Assembly: GCF_963664915.1 (NCBI RefSeq)
Contig: NZ_OY761810.1
Coordinates: 372,001 to 436,000, forward strand
Source of the DNA: an uncultured Caproiciproducens sp.
GTDB lineage: Bacteria; Bacillota; Clostridia; Oscillospirales; Acutalibacteraceae
Direction of reading: 5' to 3'
DNA length: 64,000 nt
The notes beneath the pieces are model-generated. The model had not been told where the DNA came from. It did no database searches and was given only the letters and a program-made list of their open reading frames with translations. Below are positions 43,265 to 53,282 of the stretch, one piece after another. Numbering within the stretch: the first letter of the stretch is position 1; every line of letters begins with the position of its first letter. Position numbers and translations under genes: made by a program.

Positions 43265-44048
43265 AGAGTTTCGGCAGTTTGCCATTTTGTTCTCCTTCAT
43301 AGCTGCCGCCGCTGTGACGCTGGGATTTGCAATCAATACGGCGGTTGGAATCCTTGCCATTGCTTCTGCCGCCGCTCTTGGGGCAGCGTTTTTTGTATTT
43401 ACCAAGGCCCGATATAAAAGCATTGCGCAGATTTCAGATCAAATCGATCTTGTTCTTCATAACGCTGACCATCTGTATATTGGTGAATCGGATGAGGGCG
43501 AACTTTCCATTCTGCAAAGCGAGATAACAAAAATGACACTGCGTATTCGGGAGCAAAACGACGCACTGAAAAAAGAAAAAGAACATCTTGCCGATTCGCT
43601 GGCCGACATCGCTCACCAACTCCGCACCCCTCTCACATCCGTAAACCTTATTCTGTCATTGTTAGAGAATAATCCTGACAAAAATGAACGGAAAGCATTG
43701 ATACGGGAAACAAAGGAATTGTTTGTACAGATGGATTGGCTGCTAACCTCCCTGTTGAAATTATCCCGTTTGGACGCGGGCATTGTGGTTTTCCAAGATG
43801 AGCAGATAGATGTGACCACTTTGATAAGCGCTGCGCTTCATGGGTCTTTCGGACAATTCGAGCGATCAGGTATTCAACGCGCTTCTGTACTCAGTCGGCG
43901 GCATTGTACTCCTCATCATCATGATTGGTTCGATTTTTTTGATTTACAATTCCTTCAACATCTCCTTGAACGAGCGCACACATCAGTTCGGGATTCTCTC
44001 GTCGGTGGGAGCCACCGCAAAGCAGCTGCGCCATTCGGTGCTGTTTGA
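43251..44048 (+). pseudogene. Truncated histidine kinase fused out of frame to permease sequence
   Basis: The first 197 or so codons encode two N-terminal helices, a short HAMP-like stretch and the His-box SLADIAHQLRTPLTSVNLIL, continuing to IDVTTLISAALH. The ATP-binding half (N, G1, F and G2 boxes) is missing. From about 43838 the DNA is that of the ABC permease read in the wrong frame, giving a nonsense tail (SFGQFERSGIQRASVLSRRH and on) that stops at 44048. The protein could still have a phosphoacceptor His but cannot phosphorylate itself. Confidence 0.85.
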
Positions 44049-45663
44049 AGGACTTTGTATCGGCGCCATTGGCATCCCGATTGGTGTTCTCGTCGGCATA
44101 GCCAGCATCAGACTTGTGATTGGCGTCGTCGCCAAGAACTTCGCAAACATTCTCTACTCCGACGTACCTTTGACCTTGACGGTGTCTGCTCCCGTAATCC
44201 TCGCGGCGGTGGCAGCCAGCATGATCACAATCTTGATTTCGGCCGATATCCCGGCTCGCAAGGCTGCCAATACGCCCGTGATGGAGTGTATTCGCCAGAC
44301 GAACGAGGTCAAAGTGGAAACCAAAGCAATCAAAATTTCAAAACTGGCACAGCGCATCTACGGTCTGGAAGGAACGCTTGCGCTGAGAAACTTCAAAAGA
44401 AACAAAAAGCGCTACCGCAGCATTGTGCTGTCACTTGTTTTAAGCGTAGTGCTGTTTATATCGACCAGTGCCTTTGTAACGGATTTGAAACAAGCGTCGG
44501 AGCAGACAACATCCTTTACTACCTATGACATCGGTTTTGCCACGCAGGACATGAACGACAGCGAAATGCTGAAGCTTTACGGCAAACTAAAAACCGCCGA
44601 CGGTGTTACCGAAAGCTCGTATCAAGCGCTTATGAAGTATTCCTGCGCTGCCAAGGCAAGCGATCTTTCAGACGATTACTGGGAATACGCGGGATCACAT
44701 TCGCCGGACGAGACAGTGAATCTGCCAATTGACCTCCAGTTTCTTGATGACAGCGCCTATCTGAATATTATCAAAGGCCTCGGCTTGCCCGTAAAGGAAT
44801 ATACCGGGCAAAATGCGAAAATGATCGCCGTTGCCAAACTGACAAGCTACAGGAAAGCCAACCAGGAGGTTGACAAGTTTATTGATATGTTCAAGAGTTC
44901 TTCCCTGAATTTTACCGTCGCTCCCGAATCAAATGGCAAGCAGAAGATGGAACAGGTACAAAACGCAAGCATTACGTTTGTCAATACCGTGCCGCCCGAT
45001 ACACTCCCGATCCTAGGAAACTCCGAGTCAAAGAATTCGATCTTTTTTAGGGTGATGGCCCCCTATTCGCTCAAAGAGAAGTTTGAAACCTCCGATACCC
45101 ATGTGGCTATTAAGGGCTTGACCTTTCGGTCAAAGAATCCTTCGCAGTCGGCGGCTAAAATGGAAGCGATGATTCAGGGTGCGGGAATTACAGCCACGTA
45201 CAACCTGTACAATAGCTATGACCTGATGGCTGAGAGCCGCAATTACATCTTCATTGCCAACGTGTTCGCGTATACTTTTATCATTATGATTTCGCTGATT
45301 GCGGTTGCCAATGTGTTCAATACGATTTCCACGAATATCAAGCTGCGCCGCCGGGAGCTTGCCATGCTTCAGTCCGTGGGTATGTCCGACCACTCTTTCA
45401 ATAGAATGATGCGTTATGAGTGTGCCTTTTATGGCATGAGGGCACTGCTTGTCGGGCTTCCTCTGGCAATCATCTTCTCCTGGCTGATCTACAAAGGAAT
45501 GTTCCTCGGCGGAGCGGACAGCATCAATTTTGTGTTGCCGTGGGCCAGTATCGGGATCAGCGTGTTCAGCGTGCTTCTTGTCATCTTTATCACCATGACG
45601 TATGCTGTCAGCAAGATCAGAAAAGAAAACATCATCGACGCGCTGCGGGATGACATGGATTGA
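43840..45663 (+). pseudogene. 5'-truncated Bce/FtsX-type ABC permease
   Basis: A 607-codon frame starting MGLSDNSSDQVFNALLYSVG. It enters the protein just before an FtsX block (GSIFLIYNSFNISLNERTHQ...FGILSSVGATAKQL) and continues with a large extracellular domain and a second FtsX block (NTISTNIKLRRRELAMLQSV, GMSD) to a normal C-terminus. Full-length relatives have about 200 more residues, with one helix and a MacB-type domain first. No ribosome site precedes the ATG, and the partner ATPase gene is absent. Translation from 43840 is possible but a working transporter is unlikely. Confidence 0.82.
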
Positions 45664-45748
45664 TTCAAACCCGACATTGACTTGATTGAAAATCAAAAAA
45701 ATATCTGGTTCAAGTGATAGATGGACAAGAAATGGAAGGAGGCACTTT

Positions 45749-46309
45749 ATGAGCAAACCTTTGTCAGAAATGTCACTAGAAGAATTGTGGCATCTGTTCC
45801 CAATTCAACTAACAGAACACCAAGCCTATTGGAAAAATTGGTATCAAACAGAAAAAGGGCAGCTCCTGCCCATCCTGCTTCAAACAGTTAAAATTCATCA
45901 CATTGGCAGTACATCGATAAATGGCATATGGGCAAAGCCGATCGTTGATGTTTTGATAGAAATAAATTCGAGTGATTTTGATGCAGTTAAAAGCATGCTC
46001 TTGCACAACGGTTATATATGCATGGCGCAAACTAAAACGCGCATTGATTTCAATAAAGGGTATACACCGAACGGTTTTGCTGATAAGGTGTTTCATTTAC
46101 ATCTTAGAAGAATTGGTGACAACGACGAATTGTATTTCAGGGATTACTTGAACGAACATCCAGAGATTGCAAAAGCATATGAAAAACTGAAACTGTCTCT
46201 TTGGAGAGAGTTTGAATATAATCGTGACGGATATACAGAAAGCAAAACAGCATTTGTGCGTGAATATACGCAAAAAGCGATCATGCAATATGGGAGACTA
46301 TACGGTTAA
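45749..46309 (+). CDS. GrpB family (UPF0157) nucleotidyltransferase-like protein
   Basis: A 186-residue GrpB-family protein: HHIGSTSINGIWAKPIVDVL near 52-72 is the family hallmark and has a GS...D nucleotidyltransferase-like core, and VFHLHLRRIGDNDELYFRDY near 120 also matches. GGAGG lies before ATG 45749, whereas the in-frame ATG at 45686 does not add family sequence. Biochemical function is not known for the family. Confidence 0.88.
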   Translation: MSKPLSEMSLEELWHLFPIQLTEHQAYWKNWYQTEKGQLLPILLQTVKIHHIGSTSINGIWAKPIVDVLIEINSSDFDAVKSMLLHNGYICMAQTKTRIDFNKGYTPNGFADKVFHLHLRRIGDNDELYFRDYLNEHPEIAKAYEKLKLSLWREFEYNRDGYTESKTAFVREYTQKAIMQYGRLYG

Positions 46310-46378
46310 ATTTCACTTTTACAAACATGTCGAGTGTGGAGCGCTGCGTAAGAATCCTCAAACAACCCGCAAGGAGGT

Positions 46379-46515
46379 ATGGGTGAGCCTGTATCAAAGC
46401 CACTTTTTCTGCCGGAGGTCGTTGGCTGATGATAAATGTTACAGAACCTGCGATTCTGGATGATGTAATCAGTCTAATTAAAATAAGGATCAAACCCAAA
46501 TCTCATACTGTATAA
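46379..46515 (+). other. Two tiny overlapping open frames of unknown value
   Basis: ATG 46379 opens a 16-codon frame (MGEPVSKPLFLPEVVG) whose TGA overlaps the ATG at 46429 of a 28-codon frame (MINVTEPAILDDVISLIKIR and 8 more residues). GGAGG lies 10 bases before the second ATG. The ATGA overlap suggests coupling, but the pieces could equally be the remains of a deleted gene. Apart from these, the terminator and the promoter, the 46310-46709 gap holds nothing I recognise. Confidence 0.25.
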
Positions 46516-46530
46516 AGACGAAACACAATC

Positions 46531-46570
46531 AAAAGGAAGCAACGATTCATTCGCTGCTTCCTTTTCCCTA
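46531..46570 (+). terminator. Terminator before the serine hydrolase gene
   Basis: AAAAGGAAGCA (46531-46541) pairs perfectly with TGCTTCCTTTT (46555-46565) around a 13-base loop; the stem runs into a T-rich tail. Confidence 0.75.
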
Positions 46571-46634
46571 TTTTTGCTTACTGATCATGGTTCAATGCTT
46601 TTTTGTTAAGTTTTTAATCATATTAAATAACCTA

Positions 46635-46663
46635 TTGACATTAATTTTTAATGGACTTATGCT
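46635..46663 (+). promoter_or_regulatory. Promoter of the serine hydrolase gene
   Basis: TTGACA (46635-46640), a 17-base spacer and TATGCT (46658-46663), 46 bases ahead of the start codon at 46710. Confidence 0.65.
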
Positions 46664-46709
46664 TTGTTTTAAGGATATCCTTTATAACTTACTTAAAGGA
46701 GAAAATTGT

Positions 46710-47687
46710 ATGAATCAGGAAAAAATGAAAGAGCTTGAAAAGACAATAAACAGTGACTATAGCAATATTGCGGGCATTATTGTGCAAAAAAACGGCACAA
46801 AATTATATGAAAACTATTTTAATGGATATACTGCCGATAACGCTATTCATGTGTATTCGGTGACAAAGAGCATTGTTTCCGCGTTGTTCGGCATTGCTCT
46901 TGATAAGGGTTATATTAAAAGTACAGAGCAGAAGGTTTTGGAGTTTTTCCCCGGCTACACGGTTGCGGAAGGCGAGAAAACGATACAGAATATCACGATT
47001 CGCAATCTGCTGACGATGACGGCACCGTATAAATATAAAACGGAACCGTACGAAATGTTCTTTTCAAGCTGTAATCCAATCAAAGACGCGCTCGATTTAT
47101 TGGGCGGAGACGGAGCTGTCGGCGAATTCAATTATGCCGCCATCGGAGGAACCCAGATTTTATCAGGTATCCTCACGAGGGCGACAGGACAGCCGATACT
47201 TGATTTTGCTACGGAAAATTTATTCTCGCCACTTGGAATCAATATTACGCACAATGTGGTTCTGCGTAATAAAGAAGAGCATATCGTCGTTATGAACGAT
47301 AAAAACACCAGTGGCTGGGCTGTTGACCCGCAAGGAAACAACACAGCAGGCTGGGGCCTTTTCCTGACACCAACGGAAATGGCCAAGGCAGGCCAATTAT
47401 ACCTGAATGGCGGAATGTGGGATGGCAAACAAATTGTATCGTCCATTTGGATATCCGAGAGCACAGAAGAACACAGCCGATGCGTCCAATGGGGCAATCT
47501 GGCCTATGGCTATCTTTGGTGGATCATTGACGGAGATAGCTATGCGGCTATGGGAGACGGCGGCAATGTAATCTATGTCAACACAAAGAAAAAAATGGTG
47601 GTTTCTATCGCTTCTCTCTTTATTCCGAACGCCAGGGACAGCATTGGGTTTATCAAAGAGCTCATCGAACCGATATTTGAGGATTGA
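46710..47687 (+). CDS. Serine hydrolase, class C beta-lactamase/penicillin-binding fold
   Basis: A 325-residue cytosolic-looking protein without signal peptide. The active-site SxxK is in HVYSVTKSIVSALFG near 50, the Tyr motif reads FNYAAIGG (usual YxN replaced by YAA), and the C-terminal GYLWWIIDGDSYAAMGDGG corresponds to the HTG strand. The family includes esterases, D-aminopeptidases and beta-lactamase relatives. Absence of a signal peptide makes a beta-lactamase role unlikely. AAAGGAG lies before ATG 46710. Confidence 0.82.
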   Translation: MNQEKMKELEKTINSDYSNIAGIIVQKNGTKLYENYFNGYTADNAIHVYSVTKSIVSALFGIALDKGYIKSTEQKVLEFFPGYTVAEGEKTIQNITIRNLLTMTAPYKYKTEPYEMFFSSCNPIKDALDLLGGDGAVGEFNYAAIGGTQILSGILTRATGQPILDFATENLFSPLGINITHNVVLRNKEEHIVVMNDKNTSGWAVDPQGNNTAGWGLFLTPTEMAKAGQLYLNGGMWDGKQIVSSIWISESTEEHSRCVQWGNLAYGYLWWIIDGDSYAAMGDGGNVIYVNTKKKMVVSIASLFIPNARDSIGFIKELIEPIFED

Positions 47688-47742
47688 GTATAACGAATCC
47701 CATTTATCGGGATTATTGCGCAAACATCATATTCAGTTCATA

Positions 47743-47772
47743 TTGAAAAGGTAAGTTATTAATAGATATAAT
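47743..47772 (+). promoter_or_regulatory. Promoter of the intact two-component system
   Basis: TTGAAA (47743-47748) and a perfect TATAAT (47767-47772) with an 18-base spacer, 27 bases ahead of the response-regulator start. Confidence 0.6.
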
Positions 47773-47799
47773 GGATGTATTATCGATCGGAGGCCTATC

Positions 47800-48474
47800 A
47801 TGATCAATATTTTAATAGTAGAAGATAATGAGCAGCTCAGGAAACTGATGCGCATTCATCTATCGCGCGCGGGATATAATGTTTACGAGGCTGAAAATGG
47901 CGTTGAAGCATTGAATGTACTGGAAGATGTCTCTATCCACTTGATGATCGCAGACATCATGATGCCCAAGATGGACGGTTATGAGTTGACCGGCGAACTG
48001 CGCAGTGCAAAAATCACACTTCCTGTATTAATAGTCACAGCAAAGGAAGCCCTTGAAGACAAGCGAAAGGGCTTTAAAACAGGTGCGGACGATTATATGG
48101 TGAAGCCGATAGATTTTGAGGAAATGCTGCTTAGGGTTGAGGCGCTTCTGCGCCGTTCCAATTTGTCCGGAGAGCATATCCTTGCGATTGGAGCTTCAAC
48201 ATTAGATTCTGATGCGCTGACAGTAAGTTCAAATGATCAGACAATCACCCTTCCCCAGAAAGAATTTTATCTTTTGCATATGCTGCTATCCTATCCCGAT
48301 AAGATTTTTACACGGCAGACGCTGATGGATGAGATATGGGGTTATGAGAGCGAAACCGATCCACGTACAGTTGACGTTCATATTAAGCGACTGCGCGAGA
48401 AATTTCATGATTCAGAGGATTTTGAAATTGGGACCGTTAGGGGGCTTGGATATAAGGCGGTGGTCAAACGATGA
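47800..48474 (+). CDS. OmpR-family response regulator
   Basis: A 224-residue regulator: acidic pocket VEDNE near 7-11, phosphoacceptor Asp in LMIADIMMPKMDGYE near 52, Lys in DDYMVKPIDFEEM, and a winged-helix output domain (FYLLHMLLSYPDKIFTRQTL; RTVDVHIKRLREKF). CGGAGG precedes the ATG. Its stop overlaps the kinase start by 4 bases, so the pair is coupled. It probably controls the ABC exporter and efflux genes that follow. Confidence 0.94.
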   Translation: MINILIVEDNEQLRKLMRIHLSRAGYNVYEAENGVEALNVLEDVSIHLMIADIMMPKMDGYELTGELRSAKITLPVLIVTAKEALEDKRKGFKTGADDYMVKPIDFEEMLLRVEALLRRSNLSGEHILAIGASTLDSDALTVSSNDQTITLPQKEFYLLHMLLSYPDKIFTRQTLMDEIWGYESETDPRTVDVHIKRLREKFHDSEDFEIGTVRGLGYKAVVKR

Positions 48475-49514
48475 AGCACATGCGAGGCAGACTGATATTA
48501 TTAATGACAGGTATCGTGCTAGTTGCATCCTTTCTTTCGGTACCAGTTTCGGTGCTGATAACGAGAAATATAATCTCAATAAACATGCCAAATGCCTTTA
48601 TTCTCGGTATTGCGGTTAGAGAAGTTATAACGCCGATTTTAATTATTTTATTTTGCATTATTATTATCGGAATCTCTTCACGCAGAGCCGTATCCCCTAT
48701 CGTGGAATTATCAAATGCAACCAAGCAGATTGCAGCGGGAAACTTCGATATTTCCTTTCGCGGTATGGATAGAAAGGATGAACCGGGGCAGCTTGCCCGT
48801 GACTTTACTTTGATGGCTCAGGAATTAAAATCAAATGCCTATTTGCGCAAAGACTTTATATCCAATGTATCCCATGAGTTTAAAACGCCATTATCTATTA
48901 TTTCAGGTTATGCAGAGCTGCTTGATGGCGATGCGATAACAGATAAGGAACGACACGAATACATCCTTACGATACAAAAAGAAAGCAAAAGACTCATCAA
49001 GCTTACAAGTGACCTCCTTTGCATATCAAAGCTGGAAAACCAAAAGATTCAGGAACAACCAGTCAAATTTAGTCTGGATGAACAAATTCGTCAGGCAGTG
49101 CTGTTGTTTCAGCCTGAATGGAGTTCGAAAAATACATTCCTTGATATCGATGTCCCTGAAATCGAATATGAGGGGAATGAGGCGCTGCTTGCCCAAGTGT
49201 GGAGCAATTTGCTGGACAATGCCATCAAGTTCACCGGAGACGGCGGCGTTATCTGCGTCTACGCGCGTGTCATAGGTAACAGCGTAACTGTGAAGTTTTC
49301 CGATGACGGCGAGGGAATGAATGAAGAAGTACAAGCCCGAATATTTGAACAATTTTTTCAAGGTGACTCATCCCATTCTAAGCAGGGGTACGGTCTTGGA
49401 CTAGCTCTTGTAAAAAAGATTGTTGACGTGTCCGGCGGGAGCATATCGCTCACCAGCAAACCTGGATCAGGGTCTACATTTATTGTGACTCTGCCGGTTC
49501 ATAAAGAAAAATAA
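48471..49514 (+). CDS. Sensor histidine kinase
   Basis: A 347-residue kinase with two membrane helices (about 7-29 and 47-67) and almost no extracellular loop, then HAMP (SPIVELSNATKQIAAGNFDI), His-box DFISNVSHEFKTPLSIISGY near 135, and complete N (LDNAIKFTG), G1 (FSDDGEGM) and G2 (GYGLGLALVKKIV) boxes. The tiny sensor region resembles intramembrane-sensing kinases that report on cell-envelope stress through a neighbouring transporter. Partner of the preceding response regulator. Confidence 0.93.
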   Translation: MKHMRGRLILLMTGIVLVASFLSVPVSVLITRNIISINMPNAFILGIAVREVITPILIILFCIIIIGISSRRAVSPIVELSNATKQIAAGNFDISFRGMDRKDEPGQLARDFTLMAQELKSNAYLRKDFISNVSHEFKTPLSIISGYAELLDGDAITDKERHEYILTIQKESKRLIKLTSDLLCISKLENQKIQEQPVKFSLDEQIRQAVLLFQPEWSSKNTFLDIDVPEIEYEGNEALLAQVWSNLLDNAIKFTGDGGVICVYARVIGNSVTVKFSDDGEGMNEEVQARIFEQFFQGDSSHSKQGYGLGLALVKKIVDVSGGSISLTSKPGSGSTFIVTLPVHKEK

Positions 49515-49529
49515 AATATATCATTAGTA

Positions 49530-49565
49530 AAGGTTGCCGTACTTTTTGGACGGCAGCCTTTTTTC
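49530..49565 (+). terminator. Terminator after the histidine kinase gene
   Basis: AAGGTTGCCGT (49530-49540) pairs with ACGGCAGCCTT (49550-49560) with one G-T pair, followed by TTTT. It separates the two-component genes from the exporter operon. Confidence 0.82.
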
Positions 49566-49653
49566 TGCTACTATTCCAGTTCACAATTGGTTCATGCTCA
49601 ACAACTATGCTATTGCACATACATTAAATACGGGAAGCAGGGGTTATAAAAGT

Positions 49654-51411
49654 ATGACAAAAATATTCAAGTATATGAAAAAGAAAGAGTGGATGTTGAT
49701 TCTGTGCAGTCTTGTGTTTATCATGGCACAGGTTTATCTCGACTTAAAACTACCCGACTATATGGCTGAAATCACTCAGCTTGTTCAGAGTGGCAGTAAT
49801 CAAATGGATAAGATTCTTGCCGCGGGCGGATGGATGATTCTGTGTGCGCTCGGGAGTCTTGTATCCTCTTTTATCGTTGCAGGTTTTGCAGCACGGGTTG
49901 CTTCAACTTTCTCAAAAAAATTGCGTGAATTGCAGTTCGATAATGTTGAAGCCTTTTCCATGGAGGAAATTAACGGATTTTCTACTGCAAGTCTAATTAC
50001 TCGCTCCACCAACGATGTCACTCAGGTGCAGACGCTTGTTGCAATGGGCTTGCAGGCAATTATTAAGGCACCGATCATGGCTGTATTTGCGATTACAAAG
50101 ATTGCAAATAAAAGTTGGCAATGGACAACAACAACTGCCGTTGCAGTGTTTGTTCTTATTATAATCATCAGCGTCATTATCGTATTTGTAATTCCGAGGT
50201 TTAAGAAGATTCAGGGGCTTACAGATAATCTCAACCGAGTAACAAGAGAAAACCTTACAGGGCTTAGTGTAGTTAGGGCATATAACTCCGAGAAATATCA
50301 GGAAAACAAATTTGAGATTGCGAACAATGAGCTTACCAGCAATAATCTTTTTGCAAACCGTGTTATGGCAATTATGCAGCCGGGCATGACAGCAATTATG
50401 AGCGGGCTCAGTCTTGCGATTTATTGGATCGGTGCTTATCTCATTAACGCTGCCGGAATTACCGACAAAATCACATTGTTTTCGAACATGGTTGTATTCT
50501 CTTCTTATGCAATGCAGGTAATCATGGCATTTATGATGCTTAGCATGATTTTCATCATGCTGCCTCGCGCCTCAGTATCTGCCAAGCGTATTGTTGAAGT
50601 AATTGAAACCAAGCCTACGATACTTGATGGTACGATAACTGAACCAACCAAAGGCGTAGAAGGAGAAGTCGAATTCCGTAATGTCAGTTTTAAATATCCC
50701 GATGCGGCAGAATATGTGCTGAATGATGTAAGCTTCACAGCGCACAAGGGCGAAACGGTCGCGTTTATCGGTTCAACGGGCAGCGGAAAGAGTACCCTGA
50801 TTAATCTGGTACCCCGCTTCTATGATGCGACAGAGGGAGAAGTGCTCATAGATGGTGTGAACGTCCGTGAATACACACAAAAAGCACTTCATAACAAACT
50901 TGGCTATGTTCCCCAAAGAGCCGTGATGTTTTCCGGTACGGTTGCGTCCAATGTCGCATACGGCGACAACGGCAGCAATGCTTACACGGAAGAAGATGTG
51001 AAGAAGGCGGTTGAGATTGCGCAAAGTAAAGATTTCGTCGAAAACATGCCTGAGCAGTACGATGGAGATATTTCGCAGGGTGGAACGAATGTATCCGGCG
51101 GCCAGAAGCAGCGGCTATCCATCGCGCGTGCGGTTTGCAGAAAACCGGAAATATATATTTTTGATGACTCCTTCTCTGCACTGGACTATAAAACGGATAG
51201 GATGTTACGTTCCGTACTGAAGAAGGAAACCGCTGCTACTACTTCTCTCATCGTTGCACAGCGCATCGGTACAATTAAAGATGCAGATAAAATCATTGTG
51301 CTTGATGAAGGGAGCGTGGTCGACATGGGAACCCATGAGGAATTAATGAAAAAATGCAAGATATATCAAGAAATCGCACTTTCACAGCTTTCAAAGGAGG
51401 AACTGGCGTAA
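49654..51411 (+). CDS. ABC exporter half-transporter, subunit 1 (degenerate Walker B)
   Basis: A 585-residue fused membrane/ATPase protein with six helices followed by an ATPase: Walker A GSTGSGKST, signature NVSGGQKQRLS, and Walker B IYIFDDSFSALD, where the catalytic Glu is Asp. AGGGG precedes ATG 49654. The sequence before it (49566-49653) is not family sequence. Its stop codon shares one base with the next start. The altered Walker B marks it as the degenerate-site half of a heterodimeric exporter of the BmrC/YheI type, so it should act with the next gene product to expel a drug, peptide or lipid. Confidence 0.92.
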   Translation: MTKIFKYMKKKEWMLILCSLVFIMAQVYLDLKLPDYMAEITQLVQSGSNQMDKILAAGGWMILCALGSLVSSFIVAGFAARVASTFSKKLRELQFDNVEAFSMEEINGFSTASLITRSTNDVTQVQTLVAMGLQAIIKAPIMAVFAITKIANKSWQWTTTTAVAVFVLIIIISVIIVFVIPRFKKIQGLTDNLNRVTRENLTGLSVVRAYNSEKYQENKFEIANNELTSNNLFANRVMAIMQPGMTAIMSGLSLAIYWIGAYLINAAGITDKITLFSNMVVFSSYAMQVIMAFMMLSMIFIMLPRASVSAKRIVEVIETKPTILDGTITEPTKGVEGEVEFRNVSFKYPDAAEYVLNDVSFTAHKGETVAFIGSTGSGKSTLINLVPRFYDATEGEVLIDGVNVREYTQKALHNKLGYVPQRAVMFSGTVASNVAYGDNGSNAYTEEDVKKAVEIAQSKDFVENMPEQYDGDISQGGTNVSGGQKQRLSIARAVCRKPEIYIFDDSFSALDYKTDRMLRSVLKKETAATTSLIVAQRIGTIKDADKIIVLDEGSVVDMGTHEELMKKCKIYQEIALSQLSKEELA

Positions 51412-53282
51412 TGAGTAAAAACGAATATAAGATTGGTGAAAACAGGAACATACAGCAGAATGGTTCCGGCGGTCTCAGAGGCTTTGGAGGACCAGGCGGC
51501 CCTGGGGGAATGGGAGCAACCGGAGAAAATGCGAAAGATTTTAAACAAACCTGGAAAAAGTTAATTGATTATTGCAAACCTTATCTGGCAGTAATCATTA
51601 CGGCGCTTCTCTGTTCTGTGGTAGGCACGATATTTACTCTTGTCGGCCCGAACAAGCTCAGCGAGATTACAGACCTGATTACCAAAGGGCTTAAAACAGG
51701 AATTGATTTAAACGCTGTCGTCAAAATTGGCGTCACGCTCGTAGTGCTCTACGGAATTGGCGCGCTGCTCTCCTTTGCTCAAGGATATATCATGGCTACG
51801 GTAACGCAAAAGGTTACCAAAAATCTGCGCTCGGATATATCTCGTAAAATCAACAGGCTGCCGCTTTGGTACTATAACAAAACAACACATGGAGATATAT
51901 TGAGCCGTGTGACCAACGATGTTGATACGATTGGACAAACCATGAACCAGAGCATCGGCACGCTCATATCCGCCGCGACCCTTTTTCTTGGTTCACTCAT
52001 TATGATGCTTTTCACTAATGTAATCATGACAATTGCAGCCGTTGTTTCCACCCTCATAGGCTTTGCGCTGATGATGATAATCATGTCAAAATCGCAAAAA
52101 TACTTTACGAGTCAGCAGCGTTATCTAGGAGCAATGAATGGTCATGTTGATGAGATTTATTCGGGGCATAACGTAGTGAAAGCATATAATGGCGAGAAAT
52201 CATCAAAGAAAGACTTTGATGACATCAATGAAAAGCTCTGTGACAGCGCGTTCAAGTCTCAGCTTCTGTCCGGTTTGATGATGCCGATCATGTCGTTCAT
52301 TGGAAATTTTGGTTATGTCGCTGTTTGTATTTCAGGTGCAATTCTTGCTATCAACGGCACAATCAGTTTTGGAGTCATCGTTGCATTCATGCTCTATATT
52401 AGGCTGTTCACACAGCCTCTTTCGCAGCTTGCACAAGCCGCCACAAGTCTTCAATCCACAGCCGCTGCCAGTGAACGTGTATTTGGATTTTTGGATGAAG
52501 AAGAAATGGCAGATGAGAGTCATAAAACAACGCATCTTTCTTCTGCAAAGGGAGAGGTTGAATTCCACAATGTGAGTTTCGGGTATGAAGATTCCAATGA
52601 AACAGTGATTCATAATTTTTCAGCAAAGGCGAATCCCGGCCAAAAAATCGCCATCGTCGGCCCAACAGGAGCGGGTAAGACTACAATTGTCAATCTGCTT
52701 ATGCGCTTCCATGAAATCAAAGCTGGTGAAATTCTGATTGATGGTGTGCCGATCAGTGAACTTACCCGTGAAAATGTTCATGATCTATTCTGCATGGTTC
52801 TTCAAGATACATGGCTGTTTGAGGGTACAATCAGGGAAAATATTGTTTATTGTAAGGAAGGTGTAAGTGATGCCGAAGTGGTAAGGGTTTGCAAATCAGT
52901 AGGCATCCACCACTTCATAAAGACATTACCACACGGGTATGACACAATTCTCAGCAATGAATCAAGTCTTTCCGCGGGTCAGAAGCAACAGATTACGATC
53001 GCACGCGCTATGATTGAAAATTCTCCGATGTTGATACTTGATGAGGCGACAAGCTCCGTTGATACCCGTACCGAGGTGCTGATACAGCGGGCTATGGATA
53101 AATTGATGGAGGGCAGAACTTCCTTTGTTATCGCACACCGTCTTTCCACCATCAAAAATGCCGATATAATTTTGGTTATGAAGGATGGTGATATTATTGA
53201 AAGTGGTAATCATCAGGAGCTGCTTGCGAAAGGAGGCTTCTACGCAGAACTGTACAACAGTCAGTTCGAAAAGGCATCATAA
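51411..53282 (+). CDS. ABC exporter half-transporter, subunit 2
   Basis: A 623-residue fused exporter. It opens with a Gly/Pro-rich cytosolic stretch of about 50 residues (GLRGFGGPGGPGGMGATGEN), then six helices and an ATPase with Walker A GPTGAGKTT, signature SLSAGQKQQ (second Gly of LSGGQ replaced by Ala) and a normal Walker B MLILDEATSSVD. The altered signature completes the degenerate site with the neighbour's Walker motifs, the expected pattern for a heterodimer. GGAGG lies before ATG 51411, which overlaps the upstream stop (TAATG). Confidence 0.93.
   Translation: MSKNEYKIGENRNIQQNGSGGLRGFGGPGGPGGMGATGENAKDFKQTWKKLIDYCKPYLAVIITALLCSVVGTIFTLVGPNKLSEITDLITKGLKTGIDLNAVVKIGVTLVVLYGIGALLSFAQGYIMATVTQKVTKNLRSDISRKINRLPLWYYNKTTHGDILSRVTNDVDTIGQTMNQSIGTLISAATLFLGSLIMMLFTNVIMTIAAVVSTLIGFALMMIIMSKSQKYFTSQQRYLGAMNGHVDEIYSGHNVVKAYNGEKSSKKDFDDINEKLCDSAFKSQLLSGLMMPIMSFIGNFGYVAVCISGAILAINGTISFGVIVAFMLYIRLFTQPLSQLAQAATSLQSTAAASERVFGFLDEEEMADESHKTTHLSSAKGEVEFHNVSFGYEDSNETVIHNFSAKANPGQKIAIVGPTGAGKTTIVNLLMRFHEIKAGEILIDGVPISELTRENVHDLFCMVLQDTWLFEGTIRENIVYCKEGVSDAEVVRVCKSVGIHHFIKTLPHGYDTILSNESSLSAGQKQQITIARAMIENSPMLILDEATSSVDTRTEVLIQRAMDKLMEGRTSFVIAHRLSTIKNADIILVMKDGDIIESGNHQELLAKGGFYAELYNSQFEKAS

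Noticed and set aside
49534-49653. Longer start for the first ABC exporter gene
   Set aside because: The extension includes the terminator of the kinase gene and gives a sequence unlike any exporter N-terminus.
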